Shown: positions 40,395 through 51,916, numbered from the stretch's first letter. The stretch is DNA of 64,000 bases from Deinococcus detaillensis (GCF_007280555.1 NZ_VKDB01000002.1:1-64000), one strand, 5' to 3'. Made by a program: numbers and translations. Notes: generated from the sequence alone by a model not told the origin.

Positions 40395-41909
40395 TTACTC
40401 ATTGCCAACTGATTCCATCCGCGCTTTGAAACGGCTGTGGCTTTCTTTGATCTTGTCCATCGCCGTCAGCGGGCCATTTTCTTGCAAGTCTTGGCGAGCC
40501 GCCAGATAAGCCGACTTGAAGCGCCCGTTTTGGCCGAGGTCGCCGAAGACTTCTTTGAGTTGCAGGAAGGCGGCGGGCTCCTCGGCTTCGCGGCTGACTG
40601 CTGCCGTCAGCATCTCGGCGCGGACATCTTGCAAAGCTGGAAACTGGCCGTCACGTACGGCCTCCACGTAAGCCGCCCACGACGCCACCACCAGCGCGGC
40701 GTGGTCAATGTCGCCGCTTCCCGCGAGTTGCTCGCGCACCACCGGCAGCAAAAACTTGGGAATGCGCTCGGAGGCGTCAAAAATCAGGCGGGCCAGGGTG
40801 TCCTGAATAGCGGGACTGGCAAAGCGGGAGATCAGCTCGTGGCTGTACTCGTCCAGATCGACTCCCGGCACGGGCCGCAGGGTAGGCACCCCTTCGGTTT
40901 TCATGTAATCCAGCAAAAACCCGGTGAAGCGCGGCTGCTGACAGACTTCATGCACGTAGGTGTAGCTCGCCAGCAAGCCGAGGTAGCTCATGGCCTGATG
41001 CGAGGCGTTGAGCAGCCGCAGTTTCATCAGCTCGTACGGCTCCACGTCGCTGACCACCTGCACGCCCACCGTCTCAAAGGCGGGGCGGCCCAAGGTGAAG
41101 TGGTCTTCCAAAACCCACTGGGTAAACGACTCGGCCATCACCGGCCAGCCGTCTTCTATGCCGTACTCGTCGGCCACTTCGCGGCGGCTCCCATCGGTGG
41201 TCGCGGGGGTGATGCGGTCAACCATCGAATTGGGGAAGGCCACATTCTGGGCAATCCACTCGCCCAATTCGGGGTCTTTGAGTCGGGCGAACGAGGTGAA
41301 GGCGAGCTGCGCGACGTGACCGTTGCCCTGCATGTTGTCGCACGACATCACCGCAAAGGGCTTCAAGCCGCGCTCACGCCGCAGCCTCAGCCCCTCGGTG
41401 ACATAACCGAACACGGTGGTCGGCACCGCCCCTGCCGCGAGGTCGTGCTGAATGGCCGCGCCGGACGGATCGAACTGGCCGGTGGCGTCGTTGACGCTGT
41501 AACCGCCCTCAGTCACAGTCAGCGAGACGATTTTGGTGTTGGGGTCGGCCAATTTGTCAATCACCGCTTGTGGCGAATCGGGCGCGAACAAAAACTGGTT
41601 GATCGCCCCGATCACGCGGGCTTCTTGCTGGCCGTCCGGGGACTTGGTGACGAGGGTATACAGGTTGTCTTGGCCGGCAAAAACGTCGCGCATCTTGGCG
41701 TCGAACGGCAGCACGCCCACCCCACAGATGGCCCAGTCGGTACTGCCGCCGGCATTCAGGAGGCGGTCGAGGTACATGGCTTCGTGCGAGCGGTGAAAGC
41801 CGCCCACGCCGAAATGCACGATGCCGGAAGTGAGCCGGGCCGGGTCGTAGTCGGGAACCGCCACAGTTGAAGCGAGGTTGGGCAGCGCGGATAAGTTGAG
41901 TTTAACCAT
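40395..41909 (-). CDS. Long-chain mannitol/polyol 2-dehydrogenase
   Basis: A 504-residue zinc-free polyol dehydrogenase. The Rossmann motif is IVHFGVGGFHRSH; the substrate-binding region ITPATTDGSRREV and catalytic Lys in MKLRLLNASHQAMSYLG are both present. Family members oxidise D-mannitol, D-arabinitol or D-sorbitol to 2-ketoses. It follows the small kinase gene by 69 bp. It acts on a polyol brought in by the operon's ABC transporter. Confidence 0.94.
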   Translation of the reverse strand: MVKLNLSALPNLASTVAVPDYDPARLTSGIVHFGVGGFHRSHEAMYLDRLLNAGGSTDWAICGVGVLPFDAKMRDVFAGQDNLYTLVTKSPDGQQEARVIGAINQFLFAPDSPQAVIDKLADPNTKIVSLTVTEGGYSVNDATGQFDPSGAAIQHDLAAGAVPTTVFGYVTEGLRLRRERGLKPFAVMSCDNMQGNGHVAQLAFTSFARLKDPELGEWIAQNVAFPNSMVDRITPATTDGSRREVADEYGIEDGWPVMAESFTQWVLEDHFTLGRPAFETVGVQVVSDVEPYELMKLRLLNASHQAMSYLGLLASYTYVHEVCQQPRFTGFLLDYMKTEGVPTLRPVPGVDLDEYSHELISRFASPAIQDTLARLIFDASERIPKFLLPVVREQLAGSGDIDHAALVVASWAAYVEAVRDGQFPALQDVRAEMLTAAVSREAEEPAAFLQLKEVFGDLGQNGRFKSAYLAARQDLQENGPLTAMDKIKESHSRFKARMESVGNE

Positions 41910-41978
41910 GAGGATTCTCCAGCAAAAACTTGTACGGTGACCCTAGATGAAGGCAAGCACAGCAGGGTGAAAGGCGGC

Positions 41979-42674
41979 TCAGTCCACCAACCGGATGATG
42001 AGGTCGGCGCGTGAGCGGCCCGCGTTGATCAGGGCGGCATTGTTTTGGTCTACCCGCTCCACCCAGGCTTTGGCGGCGTCGGGGGCTTTGCCGAACGCCA
42101 CATGGCGGGCGATCAGCCGTGAAAGGCGCAGCTCTTCGGGCGGCTCCAAAAACCACACGGCGTCGAGTTGAGGTTTGACCCGGCTCCACGCGCCGCCTTC
42201 CAGCAGTAAGTAGTTGCCCTCAGTGAGAATCAGCGGGGTTGAGGCGAGGATGGGTAAGGCGCTGCCGATGGACTCTTCGATGGTGCGCTCGAAGGTCGGT
42301 GCGTAGATGACCTCCTCCGTCTGGTGCCACAGCCGCTCTAGCAGCGCCGCGTAGCCGTCCGCGTCAAAGGTATCCGGCGCACCCTTGCGCTCCCGGCGGC
42401 CCAACCGAATCAGTTCGCTGTTGGCGAGGTGAAAGCCGTCCATGCCGACCACCGCCACCTGATCGCCCAGAGCGCCGGCAATGGCCGCGCAAACGGTGGA
42501 CTTGCCTGCGCCGGGCGCTCCGGTGATGCCGAGGATGCGCCGCTCACCGGATTTGAGCAGGGCACGAGCCAGAGCGATCAGGTCGGCGGTGGTGCGGGGC
42601 TGCGCGGCTGACGAGGCGGCTGATGGCACGGGGGAGCCGGAGGCGTCGTCAAAATGGGGATGAAGGGTGTCCAT
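41979..42674 (-). CDS. P-loop nucleoside/sugar kinase-like protein
   Basis: A 231-residue kinase of the uridine kinase/pantothenate kinase group. The Walker A is GITGAPGAGKSTV (about 43-55). GMDGFHLANSEL and DAVWFLEPPEELRLSRLIARH follow the family pattern. Such genes recur in sugar-alcohol and fructose ABC operons, where a hexose or ketose kinase role is proposed. GAGGAG lies 5 nt before the ATG. A long hairpin separates it from the permease genes. Confidence 0.88.
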   Translation of the reverse strand: MDTLHPHFDDASGSPVPSAASSAAQPRTTADLIALARALLKSGERRILGITGAPGAGKSTVCAAIAGALGDQVAVVGMDGFHLANSELIRLGRRERKGAPDTFDADGYAALLERLWHQTEEVIYAPTFERTIEESIGSALPILASTPLILTEGNYLLLEGGAWSRVKPQLDAVWFLEPPEELRLSRLIARHVAFGKAPDAAKAWVERVDQNNAALINAGRSRADLIIRLVD

Positions 42675-42743
42675 GAATCTCCTCCTCGGAAGCAGGGTGG
42701 CGTGAGCGGGTGAGGCAAAAGGGAGGGGTCAACTTGCCCTGAG

Positions 42744-42787
42744 CAGACAGGCTCTGAAGCGCTTGTGGGCGTTCCAGAGCCTGTCTG
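42744..42787 (-). terminator. Intra-operon hairpin between transporter and catabolic genes
   Basis: CAGACAGGCTCTG (42744-42756) pairs perfectly over 13 bp with CAGAGCCTGTCTG (42775-42787); the loop is 18 nt. There is no T-run. It lies in the 182-bp gap between the second permease and the kinase gene and may partly stop or protect the transcript. Confidence 0.6.
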
Positions 42788-42856
42788 TAGGCGGGGGTCA
42801 ACTCCACTCACCAAAGGGTTGTGCTCGCTGAACTTGAGAAGCTCAGGGAAGAAAGC

Positions 42857-43720
42857 TTACTTCACCGCGCCGAACGAGAGGCCGCGCACCAGTTGGCGCT
42901 GGGCCACCCAGCCGAAGATCAGCACCGGCAGCACCGTCAGCACGGCGGCGGCGCTCATCTGCGCCCAGAACAACCCACGTGAGGTCTTGAAGGTGCTGAT
43001 AAACACGCTCAGCGGCGCGGCGTCGGTGGAAGTCAGGTTGAGGGCAAAGAAAACTTCGTTCCAAGCGAAAATGATAGCCAGCAGGGCTGTGGCGCTGATT
43101 CCCGGCAGCGAGAGCGGTAGGGCGATCCCGAAAAACTCCTTGGCGACGTTGGCTCCGTCCACCTTGGCCGCTTCATAGATGGCCGGAGGGATTTCGGTCA
43201 TGTAGCTGTGCATCATCCAGACCACCAGCGGCAGGTTCATGGTGGTGTACATGATGATCAGGCCCCACCAGGTATCGAGCAGACCCAGGTCCCTGAACAG
43301 CAGATACAGCGGCACGATCACCCCGACAGCGGGCATGAACTTGGTGCTCAGCATCCAAGTCAATACGCCCTTGGAGCGCTTGGTCGGATACACCGCCAGT
43401 GCGAAGGCGGCGGGCAAACCCAGAATAAAGGCCAAGACGGTGCTGCCAATCGCGGCAATCAGCGAGTTTCTGAGGGCCACGCCGTAAGCGGGCAGGGCAT
43501 TCTGAAAATTCTCGGTGATCGGCGTGAAGGTAAACACCGGCGGAACGGCGAACGCCTGCGCTTCCGTTTTGAAAGCGGCCAGCGCCATCCACAGCAGCGG
43601 GAAGAAGAACAAAAAGGCCAGCAGGTAAGTCAGCGCCGTCAGCAGAATGCCGCTGGTCGAGGGGCCGCCCTTTTTCTTGGGTGCTACGGTCACGGCTCGT
43701 TGAGACGGAAGAGTGGTCAT
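42857..43720 (-). CDS. Polyol ABC transporter permease (SmoG/MtlG-like)
   Basis: A 287-residue MetI-fold permease with six predicted spans and the EAA loop PPAIYEAAKVDGANVAKEF (about 190-208). It matches the sorbitol/mannitol permease group. It shares one base with the preceding permease stop (TGATG), so the two are coupled. The substrate follows from the dehydrogenases downstream. Confidence 0.93.
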   Translation of the reverse strand: MTTLPSQRAVTVAPKKKGGPSTSGILLTALTYLLAFLFFFPLLWMALAAFKTEAQAFAVPPVFTFTPITENFQNALPAYGVALRNSLIAAIGSTVLAFILGLPAAFALAVYPTKRSKGVLTWMLSTKFMPAVGVIVPLYLLFRDLGLLDTWWGLIIMYTTMNLPLVVWMMHSYMTEIPPAIYEAAKVDGANVAKEFFGIALPLSLPGISATALLAIIFAWNEVFFALNLTSTDAAPLSVFISTFKTSRGLFWAQMSAAAVLTVLPVLIFGWVAQRQLVRGLSFGAVK

Positions 43721-44634
43721 CAGTGGCCTCCAGGGCTGACATTTTTGCTGATCATCCGCAGCAGGAAGATCGCTAGAATATTGGTCAAAACCACGGTAAT
43801 CACGCCCGCCGCGCTCGCTACGCCGATGTTGTATTCGGCAAAGGCCTTTTGATAGATGAAGTACGGCAAGTTGGTGGTCGCCACGCCGGGACCGCCAGAA
43901 GTCGAGGCGTAGATTTCACCAAAGACCTGCAAGACGTTGATGGTTTCCAGCAGCACCACCACTTCCAGCGCCTGCGTCCAGTGCGGCAAAACGACGTAAC
44001 GGAATTCCTGAAGAGGTGACGCGCCGTCGAGCCGGGCCGCCTCGATCTGGTCGTCCGGCAAAGATTGCAGGCCAGTCAGCAAGATCAGCATGGCAAACGG
44101 GGTCCATTCCCAGGTCACCATGCCGATGATGGTGGCCATCGGATAGGCCGAGAGGAAATCAATCGGCGTGCCGCCCAGCGATTTGACCAGCCAGCTGAAA
44201 AACCCGAAGACTGGATTGAGCAGCATGTTTTTGAACACCACCGCTGTGACCAGCGGCATGATCAGGAAGCTGCTCATCAGCACCGAGCGCACGAACCCCC
44301 GGCCAGGAAAGCTCCGGTTGAGTAGCAGAGCCAGGCCGCCGCCTAAAATCAGGGTCAAGATCAATGTCCCAGCAGTCAAGATCATGCTGTTGAGCAGAAC
44401 TTTCAAATTGTCGCTGTCGGTTAGCAGACCCACATAATTGGAAAAGCCGATAAATGGACGGCGGTCGGGTTCGACCAGGTTGTAGCGGAAAAAGCTGTAA
44501 TAGATCGTCATGAAAAACGGCACTTGGGTGGTCAAAATCAAGTACAGCATGGCGGGCCAGATCATCACCGAGGGGGTGATCTTGAAACCACCTTTGGGCT
44601 TGGGCGCAGTTGCAGAGATAGGCACAGCGGTCAT
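43720..44634 (-). CDS. Polyol ABC transporter permease (SmoF/MtlF-like)
   Basis: A 304-residue MetI-fold permease with a hydrophobic N-terminal span (about 22-42) and the EAA loop PDDQIEAARLDGASPLQEF (about 215-233). The start at 44634 follows GGAGG by 6 nt; the longer frame upstream to 44826 lacks family features. It partners the 42857-43720 permease and the binding protein upstream. No ATPase gene is in the operon. Confidence 0.93.
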   Translation of the reverse strand: MTAVPISATAPKPKGGFKITPSVMIWPAMLYLILTTQVPFFMTIYYSFFRYNLVEPDRRPFIGFSNYVGLLTDSDNLKVLLNSMILTAGTLILTLILGGGLALLLNRSFPGRGFVRSVLMSSFLIMPLVTAVVFKNMLLNPVFGFFSWLVKSLGGTPIDFLSAYPMATIIGMVTWEWTPFAMLILLTGLQSLPDDQIEAARLDGASPLQEFRYVVLPHWTQALEVVVLLETINVLQVFGEIYASTSGGPGVATTNLPYFIYQKAFAEYNIGVASAAGVITVVLTNILAIFLLRMISKNVSPGGH

Positions 44635-44717
44635 GGGTGACCTCCAACAAAAAAGAGACGGCGGGACAAAAAAAAGCTCAAACGGCAGTTGATCTCTCCC
44701 TTGCTGGGCCGCCAAAA

Positions 44718-44821
44718 AGCGACCAGGGGCCGACAATCCACTTTGCAAGCTGTGATTGAAGGCCGGTGACTGGTCGCTGCGGTCTGGAAGGGGATGAGCT
44801 GGGCGAAAGTAAGCTCCATCC
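44718..44821 (-). terminator. Two stacked hairpins after the polyol-binding protein gene
   Basis: AGCGACCAG with CTGGTCGCT (44718-44726, 44770-44778) and GGATGAGCT with AGCTCCATCC (44792-44800, 44812-44821) lie in the 198-bp gap between the binding-protein and permease genes. They probably lower downstream expression relative to the binding protein. Confidence 0.55.
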
Positions 44822-44832
44822 CTCAAGTCGGC

Positions 44833-46167
44833 TTACTTCTGGTAGCCGCCTTCTTTGGCCACTTTCTGAGCGGCAGCCTGAGCTTGGTTGAGCGCCTGAT
44901 CAATGGTGGTCTGACCGCTGATCGCGCCGGCGAGGTACTGACCCACCTGGGTGCCGAGCGCCTGGAACTCGGGGATGGCCACGTACTGAATGCCGGTGTA
45001 AGGCACGGGATCCTTGGTGGCCTTGGTCACGTCGGCGCTGCTGATGGCTTTTTGCACCAAGCTGCTGAACGCTCCAGCGGCTTTTTTGTACTGAGGATTG
45101 CTATAGGTGCTGGTGCGGGTGCCGGGGGGCACAGCCGCCCATGTGCCTTTGGTCTTGGCGACCAGGGCGATGTAGTCCTTGCTGGTGGCCCAAGTGATGA
45201 ACTTGAAGGCGGCGTCTTCCTGCTTGCTGCTCTTGGGGATCGCCAAGTTCCAGCTCCAGTACCAGTGGTTGCCGCGTGGGGTGCCGGGGCCGGTGGGCGC
45301 GTTGGCAAAGCCCACCGAGTTGACGATTTTGCTGCTGGAAGGATCGCTTAGGAGTCCGGCGGCTACAGTGGCGTCCACCCACATCCCGCACTTGCCCTGG
45401 CTCATCAAGGTCAGGTTCTCGGTGAAACCGTTGGAGGTGGCTCCGGGGGGGCCGTACTTCTTGATCAGGTTGACATAGAAAGTCATGGCGTTCTTCCAGG
45501 CCGGGCTGTCAAGCTGCGGCTTCCAATCGTTGTCGTACCAGCGTCCGCCGAAGGTGTTGGCCACGGTGGAGAACACCGCCATGTTCTCGCCCCAGCCGGG
45601 CAGGCCGCGTAGGCAGATGCCATAAACGCCGTTTTTGGGATCGTTGACCTTAGAAGCGAAGCCCTCGATCTGCGTCCAGGTGGGGTTGACCGGCATGGTG
45701 ACGCCCGCTTTCTTAAAGAGGTCTTTGTTGTAATACGTCATGCTGCTCTCAGCATAAAACGGCACGGCGTAGAGCTGGCCGCCAATGGTCAGGGCGTTAC
45801 GGACGCCGGGAATGATGTCGTTGACGTTGTAGCTCTTGGCGATGTCGGGGTTTTTGGCAAAGGCGGGAGTCAGCGGGTCGAGCCAGCCGTTCTTGGCCCA
45901 GATCGGCACTTCGTACGCGCCCACGGTAGCGACGTCAAAGCTGCCCGCGCCGCTGGCCACGTCGAGGGTGATCTTTTGGCGCAGTTCGTTTTCCGGCAGC
46001 ACCACCCATTTGACATTGATGTCGGGGTAAAGCTTGTTGAATTCGGGGGTGAGTTTTTGCATCGTCACCATGTCGGGGTTGTTTACCGTGGCGATGGTGA
46101 TGGTGCTGGCGGCTTGAGCATTGCCCAGAGCCAGCGCGGCGGTCAAAAGTGCAGCGAGTGATTTCAT
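44833..46167 (-). CDS. Polyol-binding protein of an ABC importer (SmoE/MtlE-like)
   Basis: A 444-residue secreted solute-binding protein. The signal peptide runs from MKSLAALLTAALALGNAQA, with cleavage before AST. The mature N-terminus TITIATVNNPDMVTMQKLTP and the central RGNHWYWSWNLAIPKSS are typical of the sorbitol/mannitol binder group. The start at 46167 has GGAGG 4 nt upstream, which decides it over a frame to 46239. It is the first gene of the polyol operon, divergent from the LacI gene. Confidence 0.93.
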   Translation of the reverse strand: MKSLAALLTAALALGNAQAASTITIATVNNPDMVTMQKLTPEFNKLYPDINVKWVVLPENELRQKITLDVASGAGSFDVATVGAYEVPIWAKNGWLDPLTPAFAKNPDIAKSYNVNDIIPGVRNALTIGGQLYAVPFYAESSMTYYNKDLFKKAGVTMPVNPTWTQIEGFASKVNDPKNGVYGICLRGLPGWGENMAVFSTVANTFGGRWYDNDWKPQLDSPAWKNAMTFYVNLIKKYGPPGATSNGFTENLTLMSQGKCGMWVDATVAAGLLSDPSSSKIVNSVGFANAPTGPGTPRGNHWYWSWNLAIPKSSKQEDAAFKFITWATSKDYIALVAKTKGTWAAVPPGTRTSTYSNPQYKKAAGAFSSLVQKAISSADVTKATKDPVPYTGIQYVAIPEFQALGTQVGQYLAGAISGQTTIDQALNQAQAAAQKVAKEGGYQK

Positions 46168-46476
46168 GTTTCCTCCGAATAAGGGGGTTGGGCGGCTCTC
46201 ACCAAACAGCTTTGTCAAGAAACTTGAAAAGCGCTCCACGAGTCATGGCTGAAGGAAACCGCTGCAAACAGGACGATACCTGGCTGCCAGCGAGTTGAAG
46301 CACTTGATCACTTCAGTGTGTTATTGGACTCGTGTTCATAGAGTAGTTGTTTTCTCAGGGTTTGTCTAATTGTACTGAGTACAGTCATGGACACGTGGCC
46401 AACCATTGAGCGCGGAGCTCTGAAAGTGATTGGTCACGTGGCCTATTGCCAATCAAAACTGTTTACACTGTGGAGC
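46168..46476. promoter_or_regulatory. 309-bp divergent control region of the polyol operon
   Basis: For the operon on the minus strand, TTAGAC (46364-46369) and TACTCT (46340-46345) are 18 nt apart. For the regulator, TACACT (46464-46469) ends 7 nt before its GTG. GTACTGAGTAC (46373-46383) is a perfect short palindrome next to the operon's -35. CACGTGGCC occurs twice in direct repeat (at 46392 and 46435). These are candidate operator sites; none is proven. Confidence 0.55.
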
Positions 46477-47508
46477 GTGCCGAGCATTACCGATGTTGCC
46501 AAACAAGCTGGCGTTTCGCCCACCACGGCCAAACGCGCTCTCAAAACGCCGCACCTGCTTCATCCTGAAACGCTTGCAAAGGTCATGGAAGCGGTTTCCA
46601 AGCTGCATTACGAACCTGATCTGCGGGCTGGAGCGCTGCGGGCTGGGCAAAGCCGCACGGTGGGCGTGGTGCTGGGATCGGTGGTGGAGCCGTTTTTTGC
46701 TCAACTGGCCCGCACCCTTGGTCAGGAGTTGCGTCGGGGCGGCTACAACATGCTGCTGACCGAAAACGAATATCAGAGCGCCCACGAACTCACCGAACTC
46801 AAGCTGCTCTACGGCCAGCGGATCGACGCGCTGATTTTGCGTGCCGGTTACGGCGACGAGAGCCGCGAATATTTGGAGCGGCTGCACAAACGCGGCGTGT
46901 TTATCGTGCAGGTGGATTACTGTTTGCCCGGCGCGACCTACCCTTCAGTGATGCTCGGCAACGTAAAAGCGGTGCGGGAAGCGGTGCAGTACTTGTACGC
47001 ATTGGGCCACCGCCGCATTGCCGCCACTGGCAAATACGACCCGCTGCTGCATCCTGAAGGCCGCTCGTATACCTTTCCCACCGCGATGGCCGAAGTGGGC
47101 TTGGAGGTGCGGCCCGAATACGAACGGGTGATGTTTTTGACCGAAGAAAACACCTACCAATACACGCTGGACGTGATGCGCCTTGCCTGCCCACCCACCG
47201 CGCTGCTGGCTCTGACCGGAGCGAGCGCCGCCGGATGTTACCGCGCCCTGCAAGAACTCGGCCTCAAGGTGCCGGACGACGTGTCGCTGCTGAGTTTTGA
47301 CAACTACTCGTGGATGAGTTTGGTCAGTCCAGCCATCACAGTGCTGGCCCAGCCAATTGACGACATGGCCCGCGCCGCTGCTCAAATGGTTCTCAGGGCG
47401 CTGAGCGGTGAAGACAAGCGGCCCGCCGATATCGTCTTCCCCGCCGAGCTGATCGTGCGCGGAAGCTGCGCTCCACCGCAGGCGCAGCGGGTGTTGGAGC
47501 GGGCCTAG
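46477..47508 (+). CDS. LacI-family regulator of the polyol operon
   Basis: A 343-residue regulator. The helix-turn-helix is SITDVAKQAGVSPTTAKRAL (about 3-22), followed by the sensor domain with RALQELGLKVPDDVSLLSFDNYSWMSL. The GTG at 46477 lies 7 nt after TACACT, a leaderless arrangement, and puts the helix-turn-helix at the very N-terminus as usual. It diverges from the binding-protein gene. It is likely to respond to a polyol or its ketose. Confidence 0.92.
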   Translation: MPSITDVAKQAGVSPTTAKRALKTPHLLHPETLAKVMEAVSKLHYEPDLRAGALRAGQSRTVGVVLGSVVEPFFAQLARTLGQELRRGGYNMLLTENEYQSAHELTELKLLYGQRIDALILRAGYGDESREYLERLHKRGVFIVQVDYCLPGATYPSVMLGNVKAVREAVQYLYALGHRRIAATGKYDPLLHPEGRSYTFPTAMAEVGLEVRPEYERVMFLTEENTYQYTLDVMRLACPPTALLALTGASAAGCYRALQELGLKVPDDVSLLSFDNYSWMSLVSPAITVLAQPIDDMARAAAQMVLRALSGEDKRPADIVFPAELIVRGSCAPPQAQRVLERA

Positions 47509-47704
47509 CCACTGAACTCTGGGGCGCGAATTCGCAATGAAAGGCGGGGCTGAAGGTGCTGAGGAGCGCGATCAGTCCATGACGACAGAACTGCTGACCC
47601 GGCCAGATGCACAAGGAGTCATAAAATGGCGGAGTTGCCTTTTGATGGCGAATTGAACGCAACCCGTCACCGGCCCGCCCTGATTCTCCTGCGTCCTGAC
47701 CCTC

Positions 47705-47733
47705 TTGCATTTAGTTAGACGGCGTACTAAACT
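47705..47733 (+). promoter_or_regulatory. Promoter of the xdh operon
   Basis: TTGCAT (47705-47710) and TAAACT (47728-47733) are 17 nt apart. TTACCGGTAA (47734-47743), a perfect palindrome, covers the predicted start. A degenerate HucR-like arrangement (TAGTTAG, 8 nt, CTAAACT) overlaps the spacer and -10. Confidence 0.6.
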
Positions 47734-47783
47734 TTACCGGTAACGACAACTTGATCGCTGTTCTGCATGGATAACCAGTGATC

Positions 47784-47850
47784 CGCCTCACGGCGTCAAC
47801 CATGCGCTTACTTCCCAAATGGAAGTGGGCGCATGGTTGGCCGTGAGGCG
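47784..47850 (+). ncRNA. Long structured leader hairpin upstream of xdhA
   Basis: In the ~200-nt leader, CGCCTCACGG and CAACCATGCGC pair with GCGCATGGTTG and CCGTGAGGCG (47784-47793/47841-47850 and 47797-47807/47829-47839). An inner CTTCC/GGAAG stem caps it. TTGTTGTTT follows. It could be an attenuator or the expression platform of a riboswitch, for example one sensing molybdenum cofactor or a purine. I cannot match it to a named riboswitch by eye. The upstream part of this intergenic region (47509-47704) shows nothing convincing. Confidence 0.6.
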
Positions 47851-47942
47851 TTGTTGTTTGGATTGGGCAGCTCAATCTCTCAAGATCAAGGCTCAGCGCA
47901 GGAAATACCGGCAAACCCGGCTTCATTGGAGGACACTACCCC

Positions 47943-49385
47943 ATGCAGACTGTACAGCTCAATGTAAACGGAACCCGTAAAGTGGCCCGAGATGTCCGGC
48001 CACACACCACACTCCTCAACTATCTGCGCTCGGAAGGGCTGACCGGCTGCAAAGAAGGCTGCGCCGAGGGCGAATGCGGAGCCTGCGCGGTGCTGCTGGC
48101 CCGCCCTACTGACGACGGTGGCACGCGGTTGGAGTCGGTCAACGCCTGCTTAGTGCTGATGGGTACGCTGGAAGGCCAGGAAGTCGTCACCGCCGAGGGT
48201 ATCGGCCAGCCCGGAGCGCTGCACCCCATTCAGCACGAGATGGCTGTGCGCGGCGGCTCGCAGTGCGGCTACTGCACCCCCGGATTCGTGGTCAGCATGG
48301 CCGCCGAGTATTACCGCCCAGAAAGGGGGGAAGGTGACCCACAGGGTGTTCATCAGGGCACTGGCCCCAACGGCTTTGACATCCACTCGCTGAGCGGGAA
48401 TCTCTGCCGCTGCACCGGCTACCGCCCGATACAGGACGCCGCCTACGCGCTGGGGAGTCCCGCCGAGGGTGACGTGCTGGCCGAGAGACGCGCCCAGCCT
48501 GCCCCCGCGCCGCAGCCCACCCACCTCACCACTCCCGAGGGCGACTTTCACCGCCCCGCGACGCTGTCCGAAGCGCTGGAGTTGCTGGAAGCCAATCCTG
48601 CCGCCAAGCTGCTCTCCGGCGGCACCGACTGGGGCGTGGAAGTCAACATCCGCCACGCCCGTGCTGCCGTCACCATCGCGCTGGACGGCTTGCCAGAGCT
48701 GCGCGGCCTGACTTGGACGGACGAGCATCTGGAAATCGGGGCGGGCTTGCCACTAACCGAAATCGAGCGCCGCCTCGGTGACCAAGTGCCGCTGCTGGCC
48801 GAATGGTTTCCGCAGTTCGCCTCACGCCTGATCCGCAACAGTGCCACGCTAGGCGGCAACATCGGCACCGCTTCGCCCATCGGTGACAGCCCGCCCGTGC
48901 TGCTGGCGCTGGACGCGGGCGTGATACTCGTCGGCAAGAATGGCGAGCGAGAAGTCAAAGTCAGCGGGTTTTTTACCGGCTACCGCAAAACGGTGATGGC
49001 CGCCGGAGAACTGATTAAGGCCGTCCGGATTCCTTTGCCGCTTGCGCCCACCACCGGCTTTTTCAAGATTGCCAAGCGCCGCTTCGACGACATTTCCAGC
49101 GTGGCGGTGGGCATTGCTCTGGAACTGGACGGAGAGACCGTCAAACGCATTCATATAGGACTGGGCGGAGTGGCGGCCACGCCGATTCGCGGCAGCAAAG
49201 CGGAGCAGGCGCTGACGGGTCAAACTTGGAACGAAAAGAACGTTCGCGCCGCCGCCAAATTGCTCGGCAGTGAGGGCACCCCGCTGGACGACCACCGCGC
49301 CTCCGCCGCTTACCGCGCCGCCATGTTAGAGCAGACGCTGCTGAAGTTTTACTTTGAGAAATCAGGGAAAGGAGTGTTGGTATGA
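47943..49385 (+). CDS. xdhA: Xanthine dehydrogenase small subunit (FeS/FAD)
   Basis: A 480-residue subunit. The N-terminal ferredoxin-like [2Fe-2S] domain has GCKEGCAEGECGACAVLL; the second cluster domain has QCGYCTPGF and LCRCTGYRP. The FAD-binding domain starts near residue 200 with LLSGGTDWGVEVNIR, and a CO dehydrogenase flavoprotein-like C-terminus follows. It passes electrons from the molybdenum subunit to NAD+. It is the first gene of the xdhABC-guaD-permease operon. Confidence 0.96.
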   Translation: MQTVQLNVNGTRKVARDVRPHTTLLNYLRSEGLTGCKEGCAEGECGACAVLLARPTDDGGTRLESVNACLVLMGTLEGQEVVTAEGIGQPGALHPIQHEMAVRGGSQCGYCTPGFVVSMAAEYYRPERGEGDPQGVHQGTGPNGFDIHSLSGNLCRCTGYRPIQDAAYALGSPAEGDVLAERRAQPAPAPQPTHLTTPEGDFHRPATLSEALELLEANPAAKLLSGGTDWGVEVNIRHARAAVTIALDGLPELRGLTWTDEHLEIGAGLPLTEIERRLGDQVPLLAEWFPQFASRLIRNSATLGGNIGTASPIGDSPPVLLALDAGVILVGKNGEREVKVSGFFTGYRKTVMAAGELIKAVRIPLPLAPTTGFFKIAKRRFDDISSVAVGIALELDGETVKRIHIGLGGVAATPIRGSKAEQALTGQTWNEKNVRAAAKLLGSEGTPLDDHRASAAYRAAMLEQTLLKFYFEKSGKGVLV

Positions 49386-49452
49386 CTAAAGTTGTAATGA
49401 CACGTCAGCGCAGTGGGCTTGAGCGAAAAGCCGTCTTTGAACGGGTAGGACT

Positions 49453-51813
<2,361 letters not shown>

Positions 51814-51916
51814 GGAACAATCACTCCGCCCACCACCCCATCCTTACTCCTAAAGAGGGACGCGGAGTGGGAAAAGATGTTCGTTTTTTCTATCCCACGT
51901 TCCAAAAGGAGCCCAA

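Noticed and set aside
40437..41870. A 477-codon plus-strand frame
   Set aside because: Antisense to the mannitol dehydrogenase gene; low-complexity His/Gln/Gly composition.
47627..47656. A 9-codon frame (MAELPLMAN) with AAGGAG upstream
   Set aside because: Single copy, no terminator, no promoter and no conservation evidence; possible but not supportable, unlike the repeated peptides at 201-436.
47711..47733. A HucR operator at the xdh promoter
   Set aside because: Only half-site-like matches (TAGTTAG and CTAAACT) with an 8-nt instead of 4-nt spacer; too weak to call, mentioned in the promoter entry.
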